The notes under the pieces: model-generated
The model's input: the letters and a program-made list of their open reading frames with translations, nothing else
Told to the model about the DNA's origin: nothing
Databases searched by the model: none
Position numbers and translations under genes: made by a program
In this document: positions 45,169 to 54,769 of the stretch, in pieces
Position numbering within the stretch: the stretch's first letter is position 1
Layout: each line of letters begins with the position of its first letter
Source: Leptospira sp.
GTDB lineage: Bacteria; Spirochaetota; Leptospiria; Leptospirales; Leptospiraceae
Assembly: GCA_027531445.1 (NCBI GenBank)
Contig: JAPZRK010000058.1
Location: 1-64,000 of the forward strand
Length of the DNA: 64,000 nucleotides
Reading direction: 5' to 3'

Positions 45169-46131
45169 CTATTTGATTGATTTGATGTATTCGATTAGAT
45201 TTTCTACTTCTTCGTCATTTAACTGACCTTGAAATAGAGGCATAGCAGGAGCATATCCCTCCACTACTTTTGCAGTAGAAACCAAAATGGATTCTCTTAA
45301 ATAGTTGTCATCAGCCTTTGCATTGGTTCCATCAGCAAATTTTCTTTCGAGACCGTATAGCCCCTTCATCGTAGGTCCGACAATGCGAGATCCGTCAATC
45401 GAATGGCAACTTGCGCAAGCTCTTTGAGCGAAGATTACTTTTCCTTTGTCGGCAGGCGTTTCTGCACCTTTCGATTCCGCATGATACCAAGCCGCATACT
45501 CTTCCGTAGGAACTGCTTTGATCTTGATCATCATACCTGAATGTTTTGTACCGCAATACTCTGTGCAAAAAACGATATAATCGCCAGGCTTTGTCGGCTC
45601 AAACCACATTTGAGTGTATCTTCCAGGAACTGCATCTTGTTTCGCACGAAATGCAGGGACGTAAAAGCTATGTATCACATCTTTCGAAGTTAGAATTAGC
45701 TTCGTTGCTTTTCCAGCAGGTACCACCAAAGGCTCATTTGCAGAGCTGTAGAATTCTTTGCCGTTTGCATATTTGTAAGTCCATGCCCACTGTTCTGCAG
45801 TTACGTGGATCTCCGCCGCAATGTCCGTCGGAGGAGTGCGAAGTTTTTCAAAGATAACCATACCCCAGTAGAAAATGACCATCATAATCACAAGAGGGAT
45901 GAATGACCAAAGGAACTCGGCAAAATTATTGTGCGTGATGTAGGCGGACTTTTGGTCTGCAGAGTTTCGTTTGAACTTAATGAGGAACCAGGTCATTCCA
46001 CCAATTAAAATCACAAACGAAATCAAGCTGGAAACGATGAGAAAGGCGTAGAGTAGATCCACCTCTTTCGCGATTTCTGTCGCCTGAATTGGCATGAATG
46101 AGGTCGCTGGGTAGCTTGTAATCCAAGACAT
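45169..46131 (-). CDS. ctaC: Cytochrome c oxidase subunit II with fused cytochrome c
   Basis: A 320-aa protein: two N-terminal membrane helices, a CuA domain (about 110-220; VFCTEYCGTKHSGMM holds the Cys, His and Met ligands) and a C-terminal cytochrome c domain (about 235-318; heme-binding RACASCHSID, distal Met probably in APAMPLF). The fusion defines a caa3-type oxidase that takes electrons through its own heme c. It starts directly after the SCO gene stop. Confidence 0.95.
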   Translation of the reverse strand: MSWITSYPATSFMPIQATEIAKEVDLLYAFLIVSSLISFVILIGGMTWFLIKFKRNSADQKSAYITHNNFAEFLWSFIPLVIMMVIFYWGMVIFEKLRTPPTDIAAEIHVTAEQWAWTYKYANGKEFYSSANEPLVVPAGKATKLILTSKDVIHSFYVPAFRAKQDAVPGRYTQMWFEPTKPGDYIVFCTEYCGTKHSGMMIKIKAVPTEEYAAWYHAESKGAETPADKGKVIFAQRACASCHSIDGSRIVGPTMKGLYGLERKFADGTNAKADDNYLRESILVSTAKVVEGYAPAMPLFQGQLNDEEVENLIEYIKSIK

Positions 46132-46974
46132 CTAAATGACTCCTTGACGGTTGTTCTTTGATATTTTTCGCCAGTTAATAAATAAAAACGAAGCCAAAAC
46201 GAGGAGTGTGACTCCCCCGCCCATTTGCATTATCCTGTATGCGTATATCGTATATTTATTTTTTCGGGGATCAAATTGAAAGCAAAATAAAGCAAATCTA
46301 TCTACAAAACTTCCAATCTTGCCTTCACTCGCCTCAGTAAAGGCGAGTTTTAAGTCACGTTCATCAAATTGAATCCCTTGGAAGATACGCGATACTTGGC
46401 CAGATGGGGTAAGTACGTAGATTCCACTCGCATGGATGAATTGTTTTGATTCCTCGTCCCATCTATATCGAAACTGGAGTTGTGAAAGCAAAGCATTGAT
46501 CGAGTCGTCATCTCCTGTTAGGAGGTGAAACCCAGATTCCGCTTCTTTTCTGCCATATTCTTTAAGATAAACTGCTTTTTTGGGTTTGGAAACTTGTGTG
46601 GTTTCTTTAGAATTGAAAGAAATGGCCAGGTATTCAAACTCTTTGCCAGCGGTAAAATCCAGAGCCTTTAGCACTTTCATCACACCATTCATATGGTAAT
46701 TGCAAAGTGTGGGACACTTGAAGTAGACTGGTGAAAGTAGTATAGGCTTCCCTTTTCCAAAATACTGTGAAAGTTTTACCGGATTTCCTTGGTCATCGAT
46801 AAACTCAATATCAAGTTTAAGCTGTTTGCCCGTGACATCTGAAAAGCCAATCCCTTCCAAATCTTTGGGAAGTTTGTTGTCTTTGGTAAGATTGGCGTGC
46901 GGATCATACGCAAGTAGATTTACGGATGTCAAAAATGATATAAAGATGAGAAAGGAAATTTTGGTGAAGTTCAC
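46132..46974 (-). CDS. SCO1/SenC-like copper chaperone
   Basis: A 280-aa protein with a signal peptide, a thioredoxin-like SCO domain and a C-terminal transmembrane helix. The copper ligands are the CPTLC pair (FKCPTLCNYHMNG) and the later His in FIHASGIYVLTP. It probably loads the CuA site of the adjacent subunit II. The C-terminal anchor is unusual relative to the N-terminally anchored SCO proteins of proteobacteria. Confidence 0.9.
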   Translation of the reverse strand: MNFTKISFLIFISFLTSVNLLAYDPHANLTKDNKLPKDLEGIGFSDVTGKQLKLDIEFIDDQGNPVKLSQYFGKGKPILLSPVYFKCPTLCNYHMNGVMKVLKALDFTAGKEFEYLAISFNSKETTQVSKPKKAVYLKEYGRKEAESGFHLLTGDDDSINALLSQLQFRYRWDEESKQFIHASGIYVLTPSGQVSRIFQGIQFDERDLKLAFTEASEGKIGSFVDRFALFCFQFDPRKNKYTIYAYRIMQMGGGVTLLVLASFLFINWRKISKNNRQGVI

Positions 46975-47000
46975 TGTTTGGTGCTCTAAGATTCCTGCGC

Positions 47001-47153
47001 TTACTTAGACTGGCTGGATGGATCGCCAAAACCTGGGTTCTCTGGAGTTCCAGGATGAACGAAAGAAATATAAGCAAAGAAAACTAAATTCAGTGCTAGA
47101 GTGATTAAAAAGGTCCAGTAACCGCTTTTTACGTAAAGGTCTTGGTTTGACAT
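47001..47153 (-). CDS. 50-aa single-pass membrane peptide at the head of the oxidase operon
   Basis: The frame gives MSNQDLYVKSGYWTFLIT, continuing LALNLVFFAYISFVHPGTPE and ending DPSSQSK. One transmembrane helix (about residues 13-31) is followed by a short polar, Pro/Gly-rich tail. AAGGA lies about 9 nt upstream of ATG 47153. The SCO gene starts 26 nt after the stop. It looks like a small oxidase accessory or subunit. No alternative gene occupies this space. Confidence 0.7.
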   Translation of the reverse strand: MSNQDLYVKSGYWTFLITLALNLVFFAYISFVHPGTPENPGFGDPSSQSK

Positions 47154-47289
47154 AGATTGTAATCCTTTTGGTTGATGTTTAGACTATCTCAATCCCATAG
47201 AAAAAACTCCAACAATTTTTAGATTTATGCGGATTAAATTTATTTTCCTTGCGCTCCCCTCGGGAATCTTAGTGGAAACAGGACAGAAG

Positions 47290-48168
47290 ATGAAAATCCA
47301 GAGAATTTATTTTATCCTTACGGGCCTCATCCTTTTTAATATGATTTTTGGTCCGCTGGTTCGTGCTACAGATTCAGGCCTTGCGTGTCCTGACTGGCCT
47401 TTATGTCATGGCAAGTTTGTGCCAGAATGGACCTTTCACATATTTATGGAAGTCGGTCATCGTTATTATTCTGGGATTTTGGGTCTGATTGTAATCTTCG
47501 GATTTATCGTAATTATGAGAGATAAAGAGGCAAAACCAAAGCTGAAGGTGCCCGCTTTCTTAAGTCTCATATTTCTTACGTCCCAAGTCATCCTTGGTGG
47601 CTTAACGGTTACAAAACTACTCCATCCTACAACTGTTAACCTACATTTATTAAATGCGATTTTACTTCTCGCGACCTGCCTTACGATCGCTTTGCTTGCA
47701 AAAGAAAATGGGAGCACAATTTTCAACGGAAAACCTAAAGCATGGTATTTGTTCGGATTGATGCTTTTTGCTCTTATTTATCAGATATTTTTGGGTGGAA
47801 GGGTAAGCTCAAATTATGCGGGGCTTGCTTGCCCTGACTTTCCTACTTGCTATGGTGATTGGTTTCCAGCATGGACAGGCACCATCCAATACCAAATGGA
47901 ACACCGTTTTTTTGGTTATGCGGTTGCTTTGATTGTTTTCGGTGTCACTTCCTATGCAATATTTAGCCTGAACGATAAAAGAGTTAAACTTTTCTTAAAA
48001 ATAGGTTCTTATTTAATTGTATTACAAATTTTACTTGGTGCTTTCAATGTTATTTACCAACTTCCAAAACTTTTAACGGGTATACACACATTGAATGCAG
48101 TGGCGACTTTACTTGCCTGTTATATTGCTTCCTTTTATCATTTTCGATCTACAAGGACGAGCGCCTAA
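47290..48168 (+). CDS. ctaA: Heme A synthase (COX15/CtaA)
   Basis: A 292-aa polytopic membrane protein oxidising heme O to heme A for the caa3 oxidase. ATG 47290 follows AGGACAG; longer versions lack an RBS. Two homologous halves each hold heme/catalytic histidines and a Cys pair: CPDWPLCHG and EVGHRYYSGILG, then CPDFPTCYGDW and QMEHRFFGYAVA. It diverges from the oxidase operon and runs with ctaB. Confidence 0.92.
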   Translation: MKIQRIYFILTGLILFNMIFGPLVRATDSGLACPDWPLCHGKFVPEWTFHIFMEVGHRYYSGILGLIVIFGFIVIMRDKEAKPKLKVPAFLSLIFLTSQVILGGLTVTKLLHPTTVNLHLLNAILLLATCLTIALLAKENGSTIFNGKPKAWYLFGLMLFALIYQIFLGGRVSSNYAGLACPDFPTCYGDWFPAWTGTIQYQMEHRFFGYAVALIVFGVTSYAIFSLNDKRVKLFLKIGSYLIVLQILLGAFNVIYQLPKLLTGIHTLNAVATLLACYIASFYHFRSTRTSA

Positions 48169-48175
48169 ATACACA

Positions 48176-49030
48176 ATGTTTAAAATCTGGAACCAACTAA
48201 CAAAACCAAGGGTCACCGTTCTTGTTCTCGCTACCGTTTTTCCAGGCTTATATCTGGGTATGTCTGGATTGCCTTCGTTGACTTTGATTTTGATTACGTT
48301 ATTTGGGACCTATTTGATGAGTTCTGCGTCGTTTATTCTCAACCAATACATTGAATGGGAAAAAGATGCTGTTATGTACCGTACAAAGCAAAGACCCATT
48401 CCAGCTGGCATTGTTTCGCCTAACCAAGCTCTAATATTAGGCATTATTACAATGGGGATTGCCTTTTTAATATTGTTTTACTTTGTCAATTTGCTGACTG
48501 CACTTTGTGCATGGTCAGCTTTACTATTATACGTATTTCTTTATACAATTTGGCTGAAACCACGGACAGAACAGAATATAGTTGTCGGCGGAATTTCAGG
48601 TTGCATTGGACCATTGATTGGTTATGCGGCGGCGGCAAATGCTCTGCCCTTACCGGCCTGGATTTTGTTTTTGATTATTTTTCTTTGGACACCTGCACAT
48701 TTTTGGGCACTAGCCATTTTTCTGAAGGAAGATTACGAATTTGCAGGCATTCCCATGATGCCTGTAGTTTCTGGCGTGGAAAAAACGGTTAAGCAGATCT
48801 TGTTTTACTCTATTGCCTATTCAAGTGCGGTGATAGGTTTTTATTTTGCTGATGATCGGATGGGATTCATCTATTTGGTCACTGCCGTTATCCTTACGTT
48901 TTTGTTTATTACATTCGCGATCAAATTATTAAAATCTAAGGAACCTTTGTTAGCCAAAAGATTCTTCTTTTTTAGCATTCTTCATTTATTTTTGGTAAGT
49001 TTTGCAATCGTCATCGATTCAAAACTCTAA
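48176..49030 (+). CDS. ctaB: Protoheme IX farnesyltransferase (heme O synthase)
   Basis: A 284-aa UbiA-family membrane protein that farnesylates heme b. ATG 48176, 7 nt after ctaA, gives the typical start MFKIWNQLTKPRVTVL. Motif 1 reads NQYIEWEKDAVMYRTKQRPI, with Glu at two positions where E. coli CtaB has Asp; motif 2 is in FLKEDYEFAGIPMMP. About eight membrane helices. It supplies heme O to CtaA. Confidence 0.92.
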   Translation: MFKIWNQLTKPRVTVLVLATVFPGLYLGMSGLPSLTLILITLFGTYLMSSASFILNQYIEWEKDAVMYRTKQRPIPAGIVSPNQALILGIITMGIAFLILFYFVNLLTALCAWSALLLYVFLYTIWLKPRTEQNIVVGGISGCIGPLIGYAAAANALPLPAWILFLIIFLWTPAHFWALAIFLKEDYEFAGIPMMPVVSGVEKTVKQILFYSIAYSSAVIGFYFADDRMGFIYLVTAVILTFLFITFAIKLLKSKEPLLAKRFFFFSILHLFLVSFAIVIDSKL

Positions 49031-49077
49031 TGTTTTTTTGGTTGCCTAACTAAATCCTTTGCTTTAGAATTTGCCCA

Positions 49078-49743
49078 ATGGGCATCCTATCAAAATATTT
49101 TTCACAAACAGATTTACAAGAGATCAAACAAGCAGTCCAATCAGCTGAACAAAAAACCTCTGGGGAAATAGTTCCTTTTTTTGCAGAAGCCTCCCATCAT
49201 TATAAAGAATGGAATTGGCTGGGTGCATTTGTGGGAGGTGGTTTCGGCGGCCTTGCCCTGCTTATTATGGATTATCTTGATTATAAAACTTGGGATTTTT
49301 CATCTTTGGATGGCATCGCATTCATCTGGCTAGGTGCGGTTATTGGTTTTTTAACTACCTATTTTATTGCGAAGCTTCGCCTTATGATCGTACCACGAGA
49401 AGCCAAGTTATTCTTTGTGAATTTAAAAGCAAAAGAAGCATTTTTAGATGAGGAAATTTTCAGAACTTCTTCAAGAACTGGTATTTTGATTTATATTTCA
49501 CTTTTTGAAAAAGTAGTTCGTGTATTGCCAGATACGGGTATTGCCAATATTGTACCACAAGCAGATTGGGACTACGCAGTCCAACTCATCGTGAAAGGTA
49601 TGAAATCAGGAAATCGTAAAGAGGGAATCGTTGCCGCTATCTTATTTTGCGGCAATCTATTAGAAAAGTACGATATCAAAATTCAAAAAGATGATAAAAA
49701 CGAAATTTCAGATGAAATTAGAGATGGCGGAAGCCAACTCTAA
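49078..49743 (+). CDS. TPM-domain membrane protein
   Basis: A 221-aa protein beginning with a TPM (DUF477-like) start segment (TDLQEIKQAVQSAEQKTSGE), then two membrane helices (about residues 45-100) and the remainder of the fold (FFVNLKAKEAFLDEEIFRTS, SLFEKVVRVLPDTGI). The domain is split around the membrane hairpin. The next TPM gene starts 1 nt after its stop. Function unknown; relatives include YgcG-like proteins and the plant TLP18.3 protein. Confidence 0.8.
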   Translation: MGILSKYFSQTDLQEIKQAVQSAEQKTSGEIVPFFAEASHHYKEWNWLGAFVGGGFGGLALLIMDYLDYKTWDFSSLDGIAFIWLGAVIGFLTTYFIAKLRLMIVPREAKLFFVNLKAKEAFLDEEIFRTSSRTGILIYISLFEKVVRVLPDTGIANIVPQADWDYAVQLIVKGMKSGNRKEGIVAAILFCGNLLEKYDIKIQKDDKNEISDEIRDGGSQL

Positions 49744-49744
49744 A

Positions 49745-50632
49745 ATGAATCTTTTCATGTTGAAGTCGATCATCATTTCCATTTTCTTATGTTTCTCTTT
49801 ACAACTTTCTGCCGTCGCCATTCCCGATCTTACACGTCAGGTTACAGATGAGGCACAAATTTTATCATCTTCAACGATCGATCATATTGAAGGAATATTA
49901 AAAGAGCATGAGGCAGCTACCTCCAATCAAATTGCGATCCTTACTTTAAAGTCTCTAGAAGGTGACTCTATTGAGGAAGTTGCAGTTCAAGTTTTTGAAA
50001 AATGGAAACTTGGACAGAAATCCAAGTCCAACGGAGTCCTACTACTCATTGCAGTGAATGACAGAAAGATGCGGATTGAAGTTGGTTACGGATTGGAAGG
50101 TGCACTGACCGACTTGCAAGCATCTCGAATTGTAAAAAAAACGATCAGACCCAAATTCAAAGCAGGTGATATGGACGGTGGAGTGTTGGATGGTGTGAAC
50201 GCGATCATTGCAACTATCAAAGGAGAATACACTCCGAGCGAATCAGATATCGACACCACCACTTCAGTTTTTAAAAGCAAAGGACCTGGTGTCGGAAGCC
50301 TAATTTATGCGGCTATTTTTTTGCTAGTGGGACTATTTATCCCTGGTGTTGTCGGATATTTGTTTATGTTATTCGCCCTACCAAAACTATACGGAGGTTT
50401 GGTGGCGATGATGGCCTCTTTCTTTGCAATCATCATTGTACTTATAATTTTTGTTATCCTGTTTTTTATCAAAAAGAGTCTCGGTGGATCTTCGGGTGGA
50501 GGAGGATTCTTTGATGGTGGTGGATTCGGAGGTTACGGAGGGGGATCCTCATCCGATGGCTGGTCTTCTTCAGATAGTTGGGGAGGTGGTGGTGGTGATT
50601 CCGGTGGTGGAGGAAGTTCGGGAGATTGGTGA
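49745..50632 (+). CDS. TPM-domain protein with Gly/Ser-rich tail (YgcG-like)
   Basis: A 295-aa exported protein: signal peptide (MNLFMLKSIIISIFLCFS), TPM domain (about residues 25-165; NQIAILTLKSLEGDSIEEVA, KMRIEVGYGLEGALTD), two membrane helices (about 180-245) and a C-terminal Gly/Ser/Asp-rich low-complexity tail, as in YgcG/LemA-associated proteins. The ATG 49745 start fits; the in-frame upstream codons lie within the previous gene. Convergent with the SpoIIE-type gene 3 nt away. Confidence 0.85.
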   Translation: MNLFMLKSIIISIFLCFSLQLSAVAIPDLTRQVTDEAQILSSSTIDHIEGILKEHEAATSNQIAILTLKSLEGDSIEEVAVQVFEKWKLGQKSKSNGVLLLIAVNDRKMRIEVGYGLEGALTDLQASRIVKKTIRPKFKAGDMDGGVLDGVNAIIATIKGEYTPSESDIDTTTSVFKSKGPGVGSLIYAAIFLLVGLFIPGVVGYLFMLFALPKLYGGLVAMMASFFAIIIVLIIFVILFFIKKSLGGSSGGGGFFDGGGFGGYGGGSSSDGWSSSDSWGGGGGDSGGGGSSGDW

Positions 50633-50635
50633 CGG

Positions 50636-52747
50636 TTATTCCGTTTTGTATTTACCCACTTCCATAACTAAAAAGGTTACATCATCTTTCCATGTTGTTT
50701 TTTGCATTTTTTCAAATAACGTTGATTTGATGTAAGATGTTACATTCTCTAATGGCATTGATCTGGTTGCAGTGACGACATCCATAAGTAGTTCCATAGC
50801 TACCGAATTATCAGTTTCGAATAATTCTTCAAAGATACCGTCAGAAAATAAATAGATCCGATCGCCCTCCTCAATCTTTGCCTCCTGGAATCCATAACGA
50901 TATTGTTCTAAAATTCCGATGATGGGTCCAGTATTTTGTAGAGAAATCAGTTCACCATTTGCTTTGTGTATGAATTGATCTTGAATGCCTGCTGCCGCAT
51001 ATCTAAGAGTTGATTGTGTAAAATCAATATCAACAAGTAAGGCCGGGAAATAAATTTTGAGATCTGAGTTTTTGTCATAAAAATGCTGATTCAAATAATA
51101 TAACAAATCATTCGGCATCGTTGCCACCATGTTCAATCTTTCAAATTCAGACTGAATCATCATGGTAAAGAGTGCCGCCTGTAAACCATGACCCGTCGCA
51201 TCACCGAGAAAAATGCGGACGAAGCCATCTTGAATTTTTTTGATAAAAAATATGTCCCCGCCCACATCCATAAATGGCTGATAGATCACTTTTACTTCTA
51301 AATAAGGTGCTAGGTTGGGTACCGTAATGAGACCATTGACGATACTTTTTGCTAGTTTCATATCTTTGTTGATCTGATCTAACTTTGTCTGGAGTTGAAG
51401 CGCTTTTTCATTCGCCTTCACTTCCAATCGTTCATTTAAATTTGTTAATTGTGAGCGTACATCCTCAAGATCTTTATTTCTTGTGGATAACTCGCCTGCA
51501 AATGCTTCAGCTTGTTGGAACCCTCTTGAAAAACTCCTCGCAATCGAAATCGACTGGAAGATAAACATCATAAAGATACCGTAATGAGATAAAAGAGAAG
51601 AGGTTATATATAAATTTGTAACCAAGATGTCGTTTACGACTGTGGCAATAAAGACGGTAAAACTTAGAAGAAATAACCTTGCTCCTGGTTGCTTTTCTCG
51701 AATCGAAATGACGACAACGTATATTCCCAAACATGCGGAAGACAAAGTAAATATTTGATAAGGAATCATAAAATATGTATATATTGACGAGTTTGTCAAA
51801 AGAACAAATGCTGATACCCACAATCCAACGTAAAAAATATACTTATATGCAAGCCTTGGAAAAAAGGACGGAAAGGTGAGATACATATAACGACAAAAAA
51901 CGGGAGGAATCAAAAAGAAGGTAAGATAACTCATCTTCAAATGCATTTCCCATGGTAGGTTGGGAAAGATATTGACTAAATATTTATTTCCAGTTACAAA
52001 TACTCGAAGGCAAATCAACAAACATGCCAATGCAAACCAAAAGGTATAAGGATCCTTTTTCCGATTAAAAAACAAAAACGTATGATAAACGGCCATAAAG
52101 AAAATGCTACCGACAAGCAACATATCCATTAAGATTTCCTTCTCATACTTTGCGTGAAGGGCATTGGAACGTCCAACGCTGATTACTTGGCCAGGACCCC
52201 CTTTTCTATGATGATAATTCGATATCTGTAGGATCACCTCAGACTCGTCTCGATCAGGCACAAAATCAACGATCTTAGGTTTGTATTCCGGTAATGCATT
52301 GATTTCATCCGGGGATACAAAACCATTTCGAGAAATGAGTTTTTCATCAACATACATAAGATAGGCGGTCTCCATTTCAGGGATCCGAAATGACAACGCC
52401 TGTCCTTTTAACCCATGTTTGAGATGCAATCTGAACGTCGCAAAACCATCTCCGGCTAAAAAACCTTTTTCAAAAAAGGAAACAGACCAGACACCGGGTA
52501 CTTTAAAGAATTTTTGTTCGCCTATCGAATCAATCAGAGATACATCTTTTGGAAAAACAATAAGTTTTGAATAATAAAACCATTCTCCAAGTAAATAAAC
52601 CAAGGCATCCGGTTTTTTAAAATACTCCTGCGCATCAAATATACCTTTTTCCGCTTTCGGTTGTTTGCTGGAAGGTGTACAAAAAAATGTGAAAGATAGG
52701 AAAATAGCAAAAACTAACCATGTTTGTTTTTTTAAGGATTTTAACAT
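50636..52747 (-). CDS. SpoIIE-type PP2C phosphatase with 7TM-DISM sensor region
   Basis: A 703-aa protein. N-terminal signal/lipobox-like LSFTFFC, an extracellular 7TMR-DISMED2-like domain (about residues 35-180), seven membrane helices (about 185-400), a coiled coil (about 410-460) and a SpoIIE/PP2C-SIG domain (about 475-700) with VGGDIFF, GDATGHG and the closing DDVTFL metal motif. It should dephosphorylate STAS antagonists in response to an external signal. Located 16 nt after gltA and near the STAS gene at 54108. Confidence 0.88.
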   Translation of the reverse strand: MLKSLKKQTWLVFAIFLSFTFFCTPSSKQPKAEKGIFDAQEYFKKPDALVYLLGEWFYYSKLIVFPKDVSLIDSIGEQKFFKVPGVWSVSFFEKGFLAGDGFATFRLHLKHGLKGQALSFRIPEMETAYLMYVDEKLISRNGFVSPDEINALPEYKPKIVDFVPDRDESEVILQISNYHHRKGGPGQVISVGRSNALHAKYEKEILMDMLLVGSIFFMAVYHTFLFFNRKKDPYTFWFALACLLICLRVFVTGNKYLVNIFPNLPWEMHLKMSYLTFFLIPPVFCRYMYLTFPSFFPRLAYKYIFYVGLWVSAFVLLTNSSIYTYFMIPYQIFTLSSACLGIYVVVISIREKQPGARLFLLSFTVFIATVVNDILVTNLYITSSLLSHYGIFMMFIFQSISIARSFSRGFQQAEAFAGELSTRNKDLEDVRSQLTNLNERLEVKANEKALQLQTKLDQINKDMKLAKSIVNGLITVPNLAPYLEVKVIYQPFMDVGGDIFFIKKIQDGFVRIFLGDATGHGLQAALFTMMIQSEFERLNMVATMPNDLLYYLNQHFYDKNSDLKIYFPALLVDIDFTQSTLRYAAAGIQDQFIHKANGELISLQNTGPIIGILEQYRYGFQEAKIEEGDRIYLFSDGIFEELFETDNSVAMELLMDVVTATRSMPLENVTSYIKSTLFEKMQKTTWKDDVTFLVMEVGKYKTE

Positions 52748-52763
52748 GGCTGTTTTCGTGAGC

Positions 52764-54044
52764 TTATAGTCTACTTTGGATTGGAATGTACTTACGTTGG
52801 TTTTCCCCAACATAAACTTGTTTTGGACGGATTTTACTAAAGTCCCCTTTCTTTCTCTGTTCTTTCCAATGTGCAAGCCATCCAGGCAATCTTCCAATTA
52901 CTTGAAGCACCGAGAACATAGTTTTAGGAATACCTAGTGTATGGAACGCAAGTCCAGAGTAATATTCTAAATTTGGGTAAAGAAGATTGTCGATAAAAAA
53001 CTGGTCATTCCATACCAACTCGTCGATTTGGAGTGCTGTTTCTTCAATGGCATCTAACTTGCGGTCTTTATAAAAATCCTTAATGATTCCTCTGGCTACT
53101 TTTGCTCTTGGACTCACTACGTCATAAGCCTTTTGACCAAATCCATTCGAATGTAGTTTTACTTCTCCTGATTTAAATCGTTCAAAATAATCTTTAACGG
53201 CCGTTCGGGATTTAATAATATCTTCAATCAATTCGATTGCGGCAGTAGGCCTTCCACCTTCTCTCGCTCCCCATTGCGCCATAATTCCGGCAGAGATACA
53301 TGCAAACAAATTTGCCTTTGTGGAACCAACTACTTGAACAGCGGTGTTGGATACATTTTGTTCGTGATCCGCATGTAGGATCCACAATTGATTTAAAAGC
53401 TTATCAAAACTTTCTGGCACATCATACTGCTTGGCGGGGACAGAATGCATCATATGAAGAAAATTTGTACAATAAGGATTTTTATCGAGTGGATAGATAA
53501 AAGGATGTCCCACCGAATGTTTGTAAGTAAATGCGGCGATTGTTCTTATTTTTGCAAGCAACCTTGCGATTAGATCGACTCCCATATCTAATTTTTCTTC
53601 GTAGTCTTGTTGGTAATAACTAGAGAGAGAGGTAACCATAACCGACAAAACTGCTAGAGGGTTCGCAACGCCTGGGAAACCATCAAACAAATTTAGCATA
53701 TCCTCATGGATCATTGAATGTTTAGATAATCTGCTGGAAAAGTCATTCAGCTCTTTTTTGTTCGGGAGATCTCCGTAAATCAAAAGATAAGAAGTCTCAA
53801 CAAACGTGGAGTTATGCGCAAGTTCCGCAACGTCATATCCACGATACGTTAACTCACCTTTTTCGGGATCTCTCCTAGATACTTTTGATAATCCTAATGC
53901 GGTATTGAATAAACCTGGATCGACGGTTACGAGACCTGTCTTTCGGTAAAAGTCGGTAAGATCGATACCCTCTTTCCCATCTGTTCCGAGAATTATGGGA
54001 AACTGATAAGTCTTTCCCTTGATGTGGATCTCCACTTGGCTCAT
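52764..54044 (-). CDS. gltA: Citrate synthase
   Basis: A 426-aa type II (GltA-like) citrate synthase condensing acetyl-CoA and oxaloacetate. Catalytic and binding segments: LWILHADHEQNVSNTAVQVV, GHPFIYPLDKNPYC, and an R-containing C-terminal segment. The N-terminal beta domain is typical of the hexameric Gram-negative type. Length is normal. Upstream spacing to the STAS gene is 63 nt, so it may have its own promoter. Confidence 0.95.
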   Translation of the reverse strand: MSQVEIHIKGKTYQFPIILGTDGKEGIDLTDFYRKTGLVTVDPGLFNTALGLSKVSRRDPEKGELTYRGYDVAELAHNSTFVETSYLLIYGDLPNKKELNDFSSRLSKHSMIHEDMLNLFDGFPGVANPLAVLSVMVTSLSSYYQQDYEEKLDMGVDLIARLLAKIRTIAAFTYKHSVGHPFIYPLDKNPYCTNFLHMMHSVPAKQYDVPESFDKLLNQLWILHADHEQNVSNTAVQVVGSTKANLFACISAGIMAQWGAREGGRPTAAIELIEDIIKSRTAVKDYFERFKSGEVKLHSNGFGQKAYDVVSPRAKVARGIIKDFYKDRKLDAIEETALQIDELVWNDQFFIDNLLYPNLEYYSGLAFHTLGIPKTMFSVLQVIGRLPGWLAHWKEQRKKGDFSKIRPKQVYVGENQRKYIPIQSRL

Positions 54045-54107
54045 GATGAAAACCTCTGTACCACAATAGTTCTTATGTGATGTCAGGAATCTAGAAGAAA
54101 TTTATGA

Positions 54108-54452
54108 TTATGTTATGGCAGATTCTAAGGAGTCATGAATCAGGACAAAATCGGTAAGACCTACGATATCCATGACTTTACGAAAGTGGGAATTCAGCCC
54201 TGCAAACTCAATCTTACCTTGGTTTTCGGAAGATTTTGTGATCAAACTGATGAGTGTAGCGATTCCCGCTGAGTTGATGTAGGAAGTTTCGGCGAAGTTT
54301 AAAATGACGCGGACTTTTTTGTCTTGAGGAATCGAATCATAGGACTGAACGATTTCGTCCTCAGCTTCCGACGTAATTTCTCCAGAAATATGAATCACAG
54401 GCAGTGCTCCGCCGTTTTCAAATCCTAGTCGAACTTTAAATTCCTCGATCAT
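54108..54452 (-). CDS. STAS-domain anti-sigma factor antagonist
   Basis: A 114-aa STAS protein. The phosphorylation-site region reads ILNFAETSYINSAGIATLIS, with the Ser of NSAG as the likely target. Partner-switching proteins of this type release a sigma factor when dephosphorylated. It lies one gene from the SpoIIE-type phosphatase, on the same strand. Confidence 0.9.
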   Translation of the reverse strand: MIEEFKVRLGFENGGALPVIHISGEITSEAEDEIVQSYDSIPQDKKVRVILNFAETSYINSAGIATLISLITKSSENQGKIEFAGLNSHFRKVMDIVGLTDFVLIHDSLESAIT

Positions 54453-54494
54453 TTCCCTCCAATCAAATCACATTCGGCACTTGGTCAATCAAAA

Positions 54495-54716
54495 TTAGCG
54501 ACTTGATTTTCTTTCTTCACTCGAGAGTCTTCCAAAAGGTTGCTTGCACTTTTTACAAACAAAATAGATATCCGTAGGCTTAGCGGAAATCCCGACAAGA
54601 CCCATGGCAATCATTCCCCAAACGGAATATTTGACAACTTTACGTGCAGACTCTGAATCCCGTGTGGTCCCGCAATCGCAGGTAGCACGGTCAGCTTTTT
54701 GTGGATGGACAGTCAT
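54495..54716 (-). CDS. Small zinc-ribbon membrane-associated protein
   Basis: About 73 aa from MTVHPQK (54716; an upstream in-frame ATG at 54743 is an alternative). CDCG at the N-terminus and CKKC (YFVCKKCKQPFG) at the C-terminus form a likely zinc ribbon, separated by a moderately hydrophobic segment (YSVWGMIAMGLVGISAKP). Unknown function. Confidence 0.6.
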   Translation of the reverse strand: MTVHPQKADRATCDCGTTRDSESARKVVKYSVWGMIAMGLVGISAKPTDIYFVCKKCKQPFGRLSSEERKSSR

Positions 54717-54769
54717 TCTGTCAGAATCCGACCCCACTCGCAAAAAACGAGCAGGATCGGCAGGTGAGA

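Noticed and set aside
47154..47289. A defined promoter for the oxidase operon (TTGGAG, 17 bp, GATAGT on the minus strand)
   Set aside because: Only 3 of 6 and 4 of 6 positions match the consensus; too weak to list as a feature.
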